A DNA stretch of 64,000 nt from Meconema thalassinum (GCA_946902985.2 OX336397.1:150343890-150407889); one strand, 5' to 3'; positions 1 through 11,850 are shown, counted from the stretch's first letter. Translations and numbers: made by a program. Notes: generated from the letters alone by a model not told the origin.

Positions 1-476
1 TCTATTCACTCAGATCGTGGTATGATTTGATCATTAACCCAACAAACAATTGTATCAGGAGAAGGAATTGGTCTATATCTAATGCTACCTACTGAAAGCA
101 AAGATTGCATTGTAAAAGAAATGAATTTATTATATAAAACAAGTATAGCAAAATTAATAATAATAATAAGTATAAAATTTAAATTGGAGCGTTGTGATTT
201 GAATATTACCGATAGAAAATTACGTGAAAACGGAGTCTGATAAATTATTGATTTTACTCTTATTCCCAAGCTATGAAGTTATTGAAATATGAAATATAAA
301 ACAAAGAGAAATGAGAGATTGCGTATTTCTGCGTCATTCGCGCTTATCACTGGAAATGGCCGAAGCCTTTCCCTCGTACTGGATGATGCTGTGAGCTTCC
401 CACAGTCTCCTGGACGTCGTCATCTTTGTCGATATTTGATGATATTCTGGTAGATTAGATAATTCTATGGTCCGTA
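1..476. other. AT-rich intergenic DNA, unidentified
   Basis: No gene is recognised. On the plus strand the first ~230 bases read nearly open apart from a TGA at about codon 10. The minus strand has an 87-codon frame with a hydrophobic stretch, but its composition looks like AT-rich spacer and I could not match it to a family. From about 300 to 476 the base composition becomes more GC-rich and leads into the tandem repeat. Confidence 0.4.
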
Positions 477-683
477 CATCGGACCCAAACACTCGTACAA
501 CCACACTGGTTAGGTTTTACAAAAGTTAGTCCTCCACTCCACGGAACATCTGAGCGACTTCCGCGTGCAACCGTACTCGTTAAGTTCTACACAGATAGTC
601 GCTAACTCCACCGAACATCGGAGCCACTCGCACGCGCACCCATACTCGTCAAGTATTTCACAGATTGTCCTCGTTCCACGGCG
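477..683. repeat. three-unit tandem repeat, ~70-bp period
   Basis: Three consecutive degenerate units start with CATCGGA or CATCTGA at 477, 547 and 616, so the units are 70, 69 and about 68 bp. Each unit goes through a ...CTCGT(A/T/C)AA... block, then (A/C)AGAT(A/T)GTC or AAAGTTAGTC, and ends with CCAC-GGA/CGG. The units are GC-richer than their surroundings. They lie upstream of the truncated Gypsy pol, but no functional link to it is shown. Confidence 0.7.
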
Positions 684-1209
684 CGCTAAACGATATATGC
701 ACCCGCCGCATCCCCACTCCAGTCCCGACTTCTAGCTTACGTGGTCTCCACTGATTGGCTCTGCCACCCCGCTACTTCCCCTTCTCTGGCTCATTACACT
801 CGGTGGGAGGGTTCCGTTCCAACTATCCGCCTTTTCTTGACGCTGCAACCCCGCTTGCGTAATACTTCCCGACAAGATTAAGCGTGTACTTGAATTCCCA
901 GTGAGTCACGTCTCTCGATATACCCTAACTGACGAAACTCCGTTAAATTCCGAAATCACATAATTTTCTATGATATTGTCGTTCGTAATAATTTGGTTGA
1001 TAGCGTTTTCGAAGACATAGAAAACCTATCTGTATGCTTATAATTTTTTTAAAATGCTCCGAAAATATCTTAATAATAATTATAATAAATTAATAATAAT
1101 AATAAATTAACATGAAAAATTCTCTTGGCGGAACAATTTGCCGCGTAAATAAATATAGAATGGCTTCCTACTGACTTATGCCAGTTGCATAAAAACCCCT
1201 CGAAAAACA
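684..1209. other. spacer, GC-rich then AT-rich; no gene seen
   Basis: The first half is moderately GC-rich and could be degraded LTR or leader sequence. The second half (about 1020-1120) is AT-rich with AATAAT runs. No gag, protease or primer-binding site was recognised here, and no copy of the putative 3' LTR (from 3659) was found, so the downstream pol appears 5'-truncated. Confidence 0.4.
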
Positions 1210-3569
1210 CGTTACAACATCTTGAAAGGAAAAACTGTTTTCTCAAAAATCGATTTATTTAAAGCATATTACCAAATCCCAATCGCCGAAAAGGATAAGT
1301 GCAAAACTGCAATTATAACTCCTTTCGGATTATATGAGTTCAATGTCATGAGTTTTGGGTTAAGAAATGCTCCATCCACCTTCCAGAGATTCATAAATGA
1401 AGTTTTCAGAGGCCTGGATTTCACATTTCCTTACTCGGACGACATTCTGGTAGCCTCCGCATCATTCGAGGAGCATAAGAACCATATTACGTTGGTTATG
1501 GACAGGTTAAACAAGTATGGCCTTCGAATAAATACCTCCAAATCAGTGATGGGCGTGGACAGAATAGAGTTTCTAGGGTACCTCATTACAGCTGAGGGTA
1601 CTAGACCTCTTCCTGAAAAGGTTCAAACAATCTTGAATTATAAACTGCCAGAAACAGTGCATGAACTCCGCACGTTTCTCGGCATGGTTAACTTTTACCG
1701 CCGCTACCTCAATGATGCTGCCAAAACACAAGCAGTGCTCCATGAATACCTAAAAGGAGCAAGAAAGAGAGACCGAAGAAAAATTCAATGGACTGAAGAA
1801 GCGAAACAGATGTTTGAAAAATGTAAACAAGAGTTATCAAATACAACACTCCTAACTATTCCTAACCCAGACAATCTATTAGGTCTGTTTACAGACGCAT
1901 CTGACATTGCCATTGGATCTGTGTTGCAACAATATGAAAATGATAGTTGGAGACCAATTGTCTTCTACTCAAAGAAACTGAGCGAAACACAGAAATCTTA
2001 CAGCACATATGACAGAGAGCTTTTAGGCATTTACCTATCAGTGAAACAGTTCAAACATCTTTTGGAGGGAAGAGATTTCCCCATCTTCACGGATCACAAG
2101 CCGCTAACCTATGCATTTATACAAAAGAACGAGAAAGCATCACCAAGACAATTGCGACACCTCCATTATATTTCTCAATTCACTACCAACATTCAACATA
2201 TTAGTGGTAAACACAACATTGTAGCCGACACTCTATCTCGAACGGAAGAAATCTCTGTGATTGATTACGATGAAATTGCAAGAGAACAACTGCAAGATGA
2301 AGAATTAAAACGGCTGATGGAAGAGAGTAAATCACTGACATTCAAGAAGTGCGCATTAACAGCGGACAAGGCATTGTGGTGCGACATCTCAACGAATAAT
2401 GTAAGACCATTTATCCCAGAGTCATTCCGCAAACAAATGTTTCAACAGATGCATAACTTATCACACTCAGGTGTAAAATCGTCAGTGAAGCAGATGGCAA
2501 CTAGGTTCATTTGGCCGAATATAAAATCTGATGTTCGAAAATGGGCCCAAGCTTGCATCCACTGCCAGAAAAACAAAGTAACAAGACACACACAGTCTAA
2601 ATTAATTTCATTTCCAGAACCTGATGAAAGGTTTAGTGTTGTACATATGGACTTAGTTGGCCCACTGCCACCATCAGATGAGAACACTTATTGTTTAACA
2701 TGCATCGACCGCTATACCTCTTGGATGGAAGTCATCCCAATGCAAAATATCACAGCAGACACAGTTGCTAAATCATTCTACTCCAACTGGATTGCTAGAT
2801 TTGGAGTCCCGAGTGTAATTATCACAGATCGTGGACCACAATTTGAATCCGAACTTTTCAAGAAATTAGCAGTGTTGTGTGGTGTTAAACTGAAGCACAC
2901 TACAGCCTACCACCCACAATGTAATGGAAAGATTGGACGACTACACCGCACCTTAAAAACTGCCATCAGAGCACAAATTCCCATAAATGGACAGAGGTTT
3001 TGCCTACAGTGCTTCTTGGGTTGCGTGCAGCCATAAAGAGCAATTCTGACTATTCTATTGCACAGATGGTCTATGGTAAGACTATTAAGCTACCTGGAGA
3101 GCTTTTTGAAATGCCATCAACAACAACTGACCCAGACACCTTCGTCTCCCAATTACAAAAACAGATGACAGCACTTAAGCCTATTCCATCTTATCATAAA
3201 ACTACCAGAAGTGTATTTGTACATAGAGACCTCAAGTCATGTACTCATGTCTTCTTGAGGAATGACAAAGTAAAGAAGCCATTGACACCACCTTATGATG
3301 GTCCTTTCCCTCTTGAGAAGAGATATGAGAAATTCTTCACACTACTAATTAAAGGCAAACAAGTAAATGTATCGATAGACAGAATAAAACCAGCCTACAT
3401 CTTGGCACCAGATGAAGAGACCTCAGATCCTTCTCCTGTTTCAAGCCCAGCCAACTATCAACGAGACACTGCAATACCACCTCATGGCATAGAAAATAAA
3501 AGGGACACTACCATCATCAAGACATCACACTGTGGACGTACTGTGAGATTGCCAGTTCGTTTTCAATAG
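1210..3569 (+). pseudogene. pol: Gypsy-type retrotransposon pol, 5'-truncated and frameshifted
   Basis: The frame encodes reverse transcriptase (from the FSKIDL motif), RNase H (LFTDASD, about residue 225, and TDHKPL) and integrase with its HHCC zinc-binding region and catalytic core (HMDLVGP, ITDRGPQF). There is no ATG: the open frame enters within RT at TTG 1222, so gag, protease and the RT N-terminus are gone. The RT active site reads YSDD (residues 71-74) where Gypsy elements usually have YxDD with a hydrophobic x. The codon for the third integrase acidic residue is GGA (2935-2937), giving Gly in place of Glu. The frame then shifts by one base near 2975-2987, and the integrase C-terminus continues to 3569 in the second frame (LPTVLLGLRAA, then a chromodomain-less tail). 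Seen: the frames and substitutions. Known: the acidic triad is needed for strand transfer. Inferred: this copy cannot integrate autonomously. Confidence 0.9.
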
Positions 3570-3648
3570 TGCTTACAATAATTTTAAATGTATTGTTAGT
3601 GTATGGTGATAGTTCTATTCCTGCTTTAACAAGCGTAACTATGTTACT

Positions 3649-3658
3649 GGTGGGGGAG
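3649..3658 (+). other. putative polypurine tract of the Gypsy element
   Basis: The purine-rich GGTGGGGGAG lies 80 bp after the pol stop and is followed directly by TGGTGTAGG. That is the arrangement expected of a polypurine tract beside a 3' LTR beginning with TG. With no 5' LTR left for comparison, the assignment is inference. Confidence 0.45.
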
Positions 3659-3840
3659 TGGTGTAGGTGCAGGAGACACGATACAGGTAGCTGTGGACAT
3701 GATATAGATAGCTGTGAGTTGAAAAAGAAACAGAACAAATATATAGTTGGCAGTGCCTATAATGTAATCTATGGAGAAAGACTGATTGTTGTTATTTCTG
3801 TTAAAATAAGTGATTAAAAATAAAGATGAATGGAATATCT
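3659..3840 (+). mobile_element. putative 3' LTR remnant of the Gypsy element
   Basis: This AT-rich stretch begins with TG right after the purine tract and contains AATAAAG near 3817-3824, which could be an LTR polyadenylation signal. The 3' boundary is not defined because no partner LTR is present in the window. Confidence 0.35.
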
Positions 3841-3903
3841 ATAGGGATATCCAAAGATAGATTTTATTGCACGTTTTTGGAGTATCTAAAGTTCTTTTAT
3901 CAG

Positions 3904-4117
3904 CTCCTGCGTGGCTTAACAGTAGCGTTTTCCCCTGCTTTTCCCAAGGTTGCAGGATTGAATCCCGACGCAGTCAACTGGCATTTGAGGGTGCGCAAAT
4001 GCGAGGGAGCCGTGTCGGTAGATTTACTGGCACGTTAAAGATCCCATTCGCGTTGGAATTCCGGCACCCCGGCGTCTCTAAAAGCCAGGGATGTAAAACC
4101 AATAACATTATTATTAT
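3904..4117 (+). mobile_element. tRNA-derived SINE, family A
   Basis: The tRNA-like head has an A-box-like GTGGCTTAACAGTAGCG and a B-box-like GGTTGCAGGATTGAATCC. It is followed by a conserved body (TGGCATTTGAGGGTGCGCAA, then a GTTAAAGATCCC block) and an ATTATTATTAT tail. Other copies in the window are at 13791-14010 (plus) and 28187-28420 (minus). No clean target duplication was seen here. Confidence 0.8.
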
Positions 4118-4185
4118 CTTACAACACCTCCATATGAAATTCATGTACAGTAGATGTGAATCTATCAGATCAAATTAGCCTATAT

Positions 4186-4484
4186 GCCGGCTCCGTGGTG
4201 TTGGGGTAGAGCGCCTGCCTCTCGCCCGGAGGCCCCGGGTTTGATTCCCAGCTCCATCAGGGATTTTAGAAACTGACGTGAGGGCTGGAACAGGGTGCAC
4301 TCAGCCTCGTGAGGACAATGGAGTAGCTGTCTGACTGTGAGGCAGCGCCCCGAACACGAAAACCAAGATTAACGGCCGAGGGGACCCGATGCACTGATCA
4401 CGCGTCACCCCTAATTATCTGGGCAGTAGTCGCTTGGTAGGCCTAGGCCCTTCATGGGCTGTAGTGCCAGGGGTTATTATAAAG
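4186..4484 (+). mobile_element. tRNA-derived SINE, family B, with 10-bp TSD
   Basis: The head GCCGGCTCCGTGGTGTTGGG, a variable-arm-like segment and a B-box-like GGGTTTGATTCCC form a tRNA-like promoter. The body includes GGGCTGGAACAGGGTGCACT and ends with GTGCCAGGGGTTATTATAAAG. The element is flanked by the perfect direct repeat TAGCCTATAT at 4176-4185 and 4485-4494, which supports retroposition of a 299-bp unit. Related copies lie at 10938, 26368 and 51466. Confidence 0.88.
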
Positions 4485-4494
4485 TAGCCTATAT

Positions 4495-5804
4495 AAGTTT
4501 ATATTACAGTAATTCTGAATAAAAGTAGAACGCGGCTTATACACTTGCCTCAGACATGAATGTGACTTTAACATACCTTGTGTCCTTGTTTCATCTTTTG
4601 GGTGATATTACGTATTGAAATTAGGAACCCTGGTCACTACTGCACCTCATATATGTGCTAAAGTACGTAATTTATTACTCTTTTAAAACGGCTGCCATGT
4701 TCCAACAGCGCTTGCATCTCGTCCAACCGCCTCAACACAAACGAAACTTAAACATCTCCTAAAGAATACAATCTTAATTCTAAGAGACAGACAATCCAAC
4801 TGATTGAACCCCAGTCTGCCTACGCTAAGAGCGTAATCTAAAACCCATCAGGAAAACGTCCCCATTAGACCAATAGCCTCAGAGTGAATTTTAGGAGCAG
4901 TCCCATTTATAAATTTTCCCAATTTGTGCAGAGTTTCCTCAACACACATTACAAATTAAAAACTAACAGCTCTTTTAGGAACTCGATCCATTTCTGTGAA
5001 ACGACTAGGAACCTAATAATCGAAGAATCTTACACAATGCACACAATAGATATTAAATAAATGTATACAAACATACCTGTATCCCCCACCATTAAAATTA
5101 TAGAAAAAAAATCATCCACAGTTGAAATTAACAAATTTATCCACTTACTTAAATTTACCCTACATAATAATCACTTTAAGTTCAACTAAAAAAAATGTGC
5201 ATTTTAGTCAATATGTATATGGACATTATAAAATGCAAAGCGATTGTTTCCACCCAGCCAATACTGTTATTCAAATTGAGTAAATTAATCACTCGTCATG
5301 ATAGAAAGGTACATGTTTCGACACCTAGCAAATCATTGGTGTCATCAGCCATGAATTGGGCAGCACTAAATACATTACACATGTAGAATTTGGTTGTGAC
5401 ACAGAAACATGAATGAACACACATAAAAAAGAAGAAGTATATCATGCATATAAAAAACATTAAAAATTCCTAAAACATTTTGTTAATAAAACACTTTTAA
5501 AAAACCTCCAACGGGTTTAATCAGTCTATCTTGAATCAGTCCAATGTAATTCTTGATGTTGATTGTGGCGTAGTATATTACACGTGATGCTTAAAAGAAT
5601 ACACATACGATGTAGTTAATGACCCATGCGGTACACTCCCGACCAGCACAGCACGGCTCTGTGATACCTTGCCGCATTGATACTTGGGATTTGACACCCT
5701 TCCTGGACTCATTGATGTCAATGGAATGCCCGCTTCTAAATTGGATTACTATGAGCCAGTTCTTAATGTTACGTCTCAATATAAAGTGTGTACTCCTTAT
5801 GTAA
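4495..5804. other. intergenic spacer, no gene recognised
   Basis: AT-rich DNA with only short unsupported frames. Around 5300-5360 the minus strand contains GGTGTCGAAACATGTACC followed by a degenerate purine stretch. It looks like dispersed-repeat sequence, but I could not place it in a family. Confidence 0.4.
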
Positions 5805-7466
5805 TCATACTAATATATAAAAATGAGAAGGTGTGTGTCTGTTACTCAATCACGCAAGAACCACTGGTCCTATTTAAATGAAATTTTACATGGATGTAGC
5901 TGATTTACCAGGTTTACATATAGGCTACCTTTGATTTCGATATTTTGCACTATTTAAAAATGGCGACTATTTTCGTATTTCCTTTTCAAATAAAAAGAGA
6001 ACGCTAAGAAATAGCAAACTTTTGATGGCATATACGAGCTTTAACATTTAATTTTCTATCCTAAAGGTCCTTATCACTTTTCGTGTATCTCCAACGGTTA
6101 GCTAGTGAAATCTAAATATGTGCTATAAAACACGGTCAACGCCGAGCGATGTTAGTCTATGTTAGTCTCTACATGAACTGTTTTATTTATCGAGGTAGTT
6201 TGTGGGCTCTGAAAGGAGACGTGATTTTGAGTCTAATTTTATACTCTTTGTGCCGGTTATTGTATGTGAGTATTTGGATATTTACGCTGTTTCACAATGT
6301 TATAGTGCTTTCTACTTTGCACGGTACACTTCTTTTCTTTTTATAGATTTTTTTTTTTTTACTGAATATTTCTGTTGGCCAATATTGATCTGCTTTTTGT
6401 AATTTTTTTCCATGATCAGAAACCCAAATTCACAGACGAATGTGTCGAAGCCTACCGACTGTCACATTAGTTCATTTAGTGCTCATATTAATCTTACTGC
6501 AGAACTGGGCAAACGTATTTCAATAAAGTTGGTATTTTGCCTTTCACGGTCAATGAAACCCCGCACAAAATACGGCATAAACCTAGAAAAGTTCCTGAGT
6601 TTTAATTGCTTGGCCCTGAAATTCAATATACAATCCTTTTGGGAGCCTTTATAGGGAGGTGAAAGACTGTTTTAGCTTTACCTCGCAATAAAGTAGCGGA
6701 GGTGTTCTAAATAAGAATTGAGGTACCGGTATCGCGCAGTTTGCTACTCCTTTGCTAGTGCGCAAATAGACCACAAGACCTCGCTGATGAACCATCTCGG
6801 AGTTGCTAGACTTAATCTCGTACAAAACACGGCATAAACTTAGAAAATCTATCTGTGATTAAAACTGATTGTGTTATTATTACTTGGAAAGATTGAAGTT
6901 TGTTTCGTTACTGTTACTCTTTATCATGACATGATACGTAGTTTCCGCAATATTACTTACTGCGGATATAATTTCTACCAAGTTTGATGTATTTTTAGCA
7001 TAATGTTTATATTTTTAAATATAGTATGAAGACGTTAAACGATAGGTGTTCAATATTTAAGAAAGGGTATTTAACTTTTACTACATAGAAGCTGATATTT
7101 ATTTCCAATATATAACACACTTTCCTACCTACAAAGCGGAGTTAGACAGGCTTTTCTCCGGGTACTCCGGTTTTCCCTGTCACAATTTCATTCCAGCAAC
7201 AATCTCCAATATCATTTCATTTCATCTGTCATTCATTTAACCATTGCCCCAGGGGAGTGTGACAGGCTTCGACTCGGTCGGTCGACTGAAAGCCGGCTGT
7301 GGATTTTCACTTTCCTACCTCTGATTAATAATTGGGTGAGTGAAAATGCGTGTAGTCTACACATATAACATGGAAATAACTTAACTACATTATGAATGTG
7401 TGATTATATTAATGATTTAGGCCAGCAAGTACTAAAGGCCGTTCGAAGAACGGGTACTTCAGCTAG
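5805..7466 (+). mobile_element. non-autonomous Helitron, 1662 bp
   Basis: The 5' end is TC followed by an AT-rich ATACTAATATATAAAAATGA start, and the base before it is A (5804). The 3' end is CTAG (7463-7466) followed by T (7467). Ten bases upstream of CTAG is a perfect hairpin, CCGTTC-GAA-GAACGG (7439-7453). TC/CTRR ends, a subterminal GC hairpin and insertion between A and T without duplication are the defining structure of Helitrons. No Rep or helicase coding sequence is present, so it would depend on a partner. It carries another dispersed repeat at about 7140-7320. The 3' end is well supported; the exact 5' start is slightly less certain. Confidence 0.82.
7140..7320. repeat. dispersed repeat inside the Helitron
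   Basis: A segment with GGGTACTCCGGTTTTCCCTG, a CATTTCATTTCATCTGTCATT block, CCCCAGGGGAGTG and ...GGCTGTGGATTTTC differs in composition from the Helitron around it. I recognise the pattern as a dispersed insect repeat but cannot name the family. No TSD was identified. Confidence 0.45.
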
Positions 7467-7567
7467 TAAATTATAAAAATTGATTGCAGATACTTATTTA
7501 CTTGCTCTCATGTCAAGCTGCTTGTCTCTCACCAAGGCTCAATTCTGTTAACACGTCAGATTTTCGA

Positions 7568-8735
7568 AGTGAAATGTCATGTCTTGTGGTTTTGATTCCA
7601 CGTGGCTCATGATCGTTGGTTTAACTGTCACATAAAACTATAAGGTCCCTTTCATTTTGTGTGTAATTCATGCTACAATTCACAAAGTGACAGATGTGGC
7701 CAGAAGTTAGGTTTGGTAGGTAGCGTTCTACAGCTGGCTATGATGTAAGAAGAGAGACTGGTGGGGATGTCGCTCTCTTGGAATAACTCAGTCCTTAACA
7801 TGACAATTTGTATTTAAATGTTACGTTTTTCACTATATTTTTAATTACATGCCTTTGTGCTGGGGGCCAATTGGCATATGAGGACCTTGAGCTGTGTGGG
7901 GAAGATGAAATGCCATCCCATAAGGCAAAGGATACGTGCACATTTTCTGTTAGGAGCACAGAGATTTTCTTGTTAGTTCGTTCATTTATTTGACCTTTGA
8001 TAAGGAACGCTTGTGTGAGCGGTACACACAATTTACAGTAATAATCGACTGAATGGTTCCCGTGAACAGTATTGAAATAAAGAAGTAATACAATCCTGAC
8101 AAGAAAATATTTGATCACATATATTGTATATGGCCTATATACATTTATTTACCATTACAGTGAATATTATACTACCTACCGGGGCCCTTTTAGACAATCA
8201 CATAAATAAGTTCAAGACTTGTTGCATCAAGAAATGCTTGTTGCCATTCAATCGATTTACTAGAGTGGAGAGCACATAAGAAGGCGGGTGAGAGTGAGAG
8301 CATTCTGCACCTAGTGAGACAGAGCCATTCACTGTGATGTTGCCAGACTGCCTCTCTCTTTCTCTGTGCGTGCTAGATTCGTCACTTACGCAGCTGTTCC
8401 CTCCTCACATTTGCAACTGCTCCACGAACTGCACTCGTGTAAGTGAAACGACCAATTGATCCTATCGGCACTGTCACTGTGCAGTTGGTACGTGCTCCTC
8501 ACTTTAATTGCTTGGCTAATTGTATAACTAAGTTAATGAAAGAGTTAGCTTTCATCGGTTGCATAAATATTAACGTATTGTTCATTCCCTTTATTTCTTT
8601 TCTTTTTTCAAAGGGTGTGTTTAAATATTATTTTAAAGGAAGCTTGTAGTGTTATGTGATGTTAATCTCGGGATCATGAGCCACGGGACTTCCATTATTA
8701 TGTGGAATCCAAACCATAGGACATAGCATTTCACT
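7568..8735. mobile_element. putative inverted-repeat element, ~1.17 kb
   Basis: 7568-7613 and 8673-8735 are inverted copies. Both run AGTGAAATG ... ATTCCAC ... GTGGCTCATGAT when read inward, and the right arm has about 17 extra bases. The 1.06 kb between them has no recognisable transposase; the best open frame is 107 codons on the minus strand and unsupported. The layout fits a non-autonomous TIR element, but no flanking target duplication was found. Confidence 0.4.
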
Positions 8736-9167
8736 CATGAATGTATATATTCTTTTTTGCCAGACATATATAATCCAAGAGTGACAATAAGTTATAATAA
8801 CTTAATTTAAAACAATAAAATTATTCACAAAACAAAATACACATACACAAATAGAAAGGCTCTGCACTATTATCTAAATGAAATACCAATAGGGATTTGA
8901 TAAATGTATAACACCATAGTCAATAAAATTGAATTAATATACATTAACCTTCCGTCAGTCGCAACGTTAATGTTTCAAGAAACGGTCGCAATGTATCACA
9001 ATGATACATTCAAACAAGACATCCAGCTACGGCTTAAGCTCTGTCATCTTTTTGTGGCAGCTATTCTGGATATTTGGCATACTACCTTTTATGTTTCACT
9101 TGATACACATTTCGTTTATCATTACACATTTTGTGAACAAATGATCACAATATAAATTACAAAATAT
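8736..9167. other. AT-rich spacer
   Basis: No coding or structural signal recognised. The short frame at 8904-9155 has no domain signature. Confidence 0.35.
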
Positions 9168-9503
9168 TAGAGCCCCCTTTCTGGCTCTGCCAAGACATAT
9201 AATTATGGTTTCAGGGTTGAGACCGGATACACTCAATCTCGTGAGGGAGAACTGAGAACAGATGGGTTTGATTTCCATCTAAGCCAACCTAGGAATGGTT
9301 TTCCCACCTCTACCCCAGGCAAATGCTGGTGTGGTTCCTAAATAAAGGCCACGCCCACCTCCTTCCAAATCCTAGCCTCCAATACAAATATACTTACAGC
9401 CGTCACAATGACACAGGTTATCATCCAGATTACACACCAACTAAAAGGGGTTAGGTCTACATGATCACAATGTTGCAAGGCCCCTCAATGAATAAACAGC
9501 AAT
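9168..9503 (+). mobile_element. SINE, family C, 5'-truncated
   Basis: The copy begins within the CTGGCTCTGCCAAG block after the lost tRNA-like B box. It then follows the family C body: a CACTCAATCTCGTGAGG block, a second B-box-like TGGGTTTGATTTCC, a GGCAAATGC block, and the 3' domain with CAGGTTATCATCCAGATTAC to GCAAGGCCCCTCAATGAAT. It is more diverged than other copies. Confidence 0.7.
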
Positions 9504-10937
9504 ATTAAGAGTGGTATGATAACTTAATATTTTTCTCTTACAGGTTGCAATGCACGTGGCTCTACCATGCGATGACAGTTCTCTACTGGGACAATGACTT
9601 CATGAAATTCAATGCTCTTTTTATGAAAATGTTATGCAGATTTTATATCTTTAAAAACTAGAAAAGAAGAATATATATATTATATTACACAGCATAAAAA
9701 CGTATTTTTGTCCTCATATTATTCCTCCAGACCTGATTCCTTTCAGTATCATACTTCATTCAACAGTGGTTAATTATTTTATAGTGTATAGTGGTTCATT
9801 GTGTGTTCGCGTCCTAGTTCGTGAACCATGGGCATCGGCCAAGTAGTCCTGACAGTCTGGATACCGGTTGCTGTGGAAAAGGGCATCTTGGACGTATTCT
9901 GAGTCATGGCCCTCCTTGTGCTCAGGCGGCTAGGACTGAGGTGAAAGTCCAGGTCCCCAAGTAAGTATGTCGAGCAACCTGCTTCACTTGTACCTACTTC
10001 TTAAACCTGCTAAAAATGTCTTGAGCAAGCCTCGGACCTGTGGGAGTGATGGAGTCACACTCCCATCTGACAGATCAGGGACTCCTTGGAAACAAATGGG
10101 CAATAGATCTGGTATTCCATGAGGTGCTATTAACAAATAGCTTATAAAGATAATAACGGAAACACTGCCATAAAAGCATGTGCTTGCTTGGAGACAGCGA
10201 TCATAGTGCCATCTCTTGCTGTGAGTTGACAGCATCACTCGCCTTGCCACCCCATTTCTCAATGGGCATCAACTAAAATTGCCTTGTGATGTTAACATTT
10301 GTTATGGGATGATATTAGGCATTTTCATTAAGTAATTTAAGGAGTAAGGTTAAAGGAAATGAATACTAGGTTACGTACAGTTTATTTAACATTCGAATAA
10401 ATATAGCAGATAATTCATGATATGGTGTTGGTATAGGCTACTCAAGTCTGGAATAGGCCCATACATTTTAACACAACTCATAAGCATTTACACTTATTGA
10501 TATGTTACTTTTCGTAGATTAAGGCGCGGTGCACACTGGAGAAACCTGTTTCATGCAACTGGTTTCGTGAAACTGAGGTTGCTTGCAACAGATAGATAAG
10601 ATTAACGCAGGGCTGTGCACACTGCGTTTCATGAAATCTTAGTTGCATTGATTTCGTGAAACCGGGTCCCTGTCGCGCCAATTGCATGTTGTATTTTAAT
10701 TTTATTCTTTGGCCAATGCCTCCCCTCTTTTACGTAAATATATGAACTTGCTATTGAAGGATGAAGTGCAGACTTTGGAATCAAAAATGTGGCCTGTTGT
10801 TGGTTTGATATTATGAACCTAGTTGTTTACAAAACATGTAAATTGTACCTTGTAATAACAGGGGAGTGGGGAATCAGGTAACCTCTTTGCTCACGTGATC
10901 CGCAAGTTCAGTTATTTAAGTTAGTATTATGTTATCA
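9504..10937. other. intergenic DNA with unassigned repeat-like blocks
   Basis: About 9800-10060 has a GC-balanced block (GAACCATGGGCATCGGCC, then GGACTGAGGTGAAAGTCC) that looks like a dispersed repeat, but no second copy is in the window. 10520-10690 has repeated TTTCATG and TTTCGTGAAAC motifs around TGCACACTG, possibly a small palindromic element. No gene is supported. Confidence 0.35.
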
Positions 10938-11250
10938 GCCGGTCCCATGGTGTTGGGGTAGCGCGCCTGCCTCTCACCCGGAGGCCTCAGGTTCGATTCC
11001 CGGCTCTGTCAGGTATTTTAAAAACTGACGTGAGGGCTGGAACGGGGTGCACTCAGCCTCGTAAGGACAATTGAGTATCTGTCTGACAGTGAGGCAGCGC
11101 CCTAGTCACGAAAACCAAGATTAACAGCCGAGGGGACCCGACGCGCTCACCACTCGTCACCCCAATCAATATCTGCAGGCCAAATGGCTGGGCAGCCGTT
11201 GCTTGGTAGGCCTAGGCCATTCATAGGCTATAGTGCCAGGGGTTATTATT
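10938..11250 (+). mobile_element. tRNA-derived SINE, family B
   Basis: A near full-length copy with B-box-like AGGTTCGATTCCC. It includes a segment missing from the first copy (CAATCAATATCTGCAGGCCA) before the GCTTGGTAGGCCTAGGCC end block. Flanks TATTATGTTATCA (left) and TATTGTGTTATCT (right) are similar and may be a worn TSD. Confidence 0.82.
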
Positions 11251-11655
11251 TATTGTGTTATCTATTTATTATGTGGGTGTCCCTGTCCTTTCTATTGGTT
11301 TTCGTCAGGTGAATTGGGCTGGCAAGTCGGGGATGTAATACTGGTTTCTATTGCAATCACGTAAGCATAATACTATGGCTACAGGTTGCTGTTGATGTTA
11401 TAAAGGGCGGAACAATGAGGTCATCTGCCCCTGAAGGCTGCAGGCATGGTTACCATATTTTAATTGTATTTAGTTACCGTTCTGGTTCATTATTCTTTGA
11501 GGGTATGGTCCTCGTTAGGAAGGTAGGGCCATGAAATCAAACAAGACAAAATCATGCCTCCCCACCCCCACCCTCCAAACTGATGGAAAACCGTTGCTTG
11601 TGTGTGCATGTTCCAACGCTCCTAACATCACCGGTACCTATCCATACATACAATT

Positions 11656-11755
11656 CATACGGATCATTTGTCTTATTCACAAATGCCTTTAGAGGATTTC
11701 AAAATATTTGCTACCTAACAACAAAATGTAATTCTTATATACCGTACTCTCCAGT
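11656..11755 (+). repeat. left arm of a ~100-bp inverted repeat
   Basis: This block (CATTTGTCTTATTCACAAAT, then CCTAACAACAAAATGTAATT) matches the reverse complement of about 12735-12830 with substitutions and small indels. The two arms flank the hAT-like element at 11851-12483. The right arm lies inside a family C SINE, so it is probably a small inserted element present twice in opposite orientation. Confidence 0.5.
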
Positions 11756-11850
11756 GTGGCACGTTCATTCGTAAGTTAATCTTCATTTTGACCCTATGCC
11801 TGCTTTCAATCGAAATTTGATGAAAATTATATCTGAATATCTCTGACATT

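Noticed and set aside
6..269. 87-codon minus-strand frame with hydrophobic centre
   Set aside because: It looked at first like mitochondrial-type coding DNA, but neither strand matched a mitochondrial protein I know under standard or invertebrate code. AT-rich composition explains the frame.
4186..4260. tRNA gene in the SINE heads
   Set aside because: A and B boxes are present, but the segments do not form complete tRNA genes and continue into SINE bodies; no stand-alone tRNA gene was recognised.
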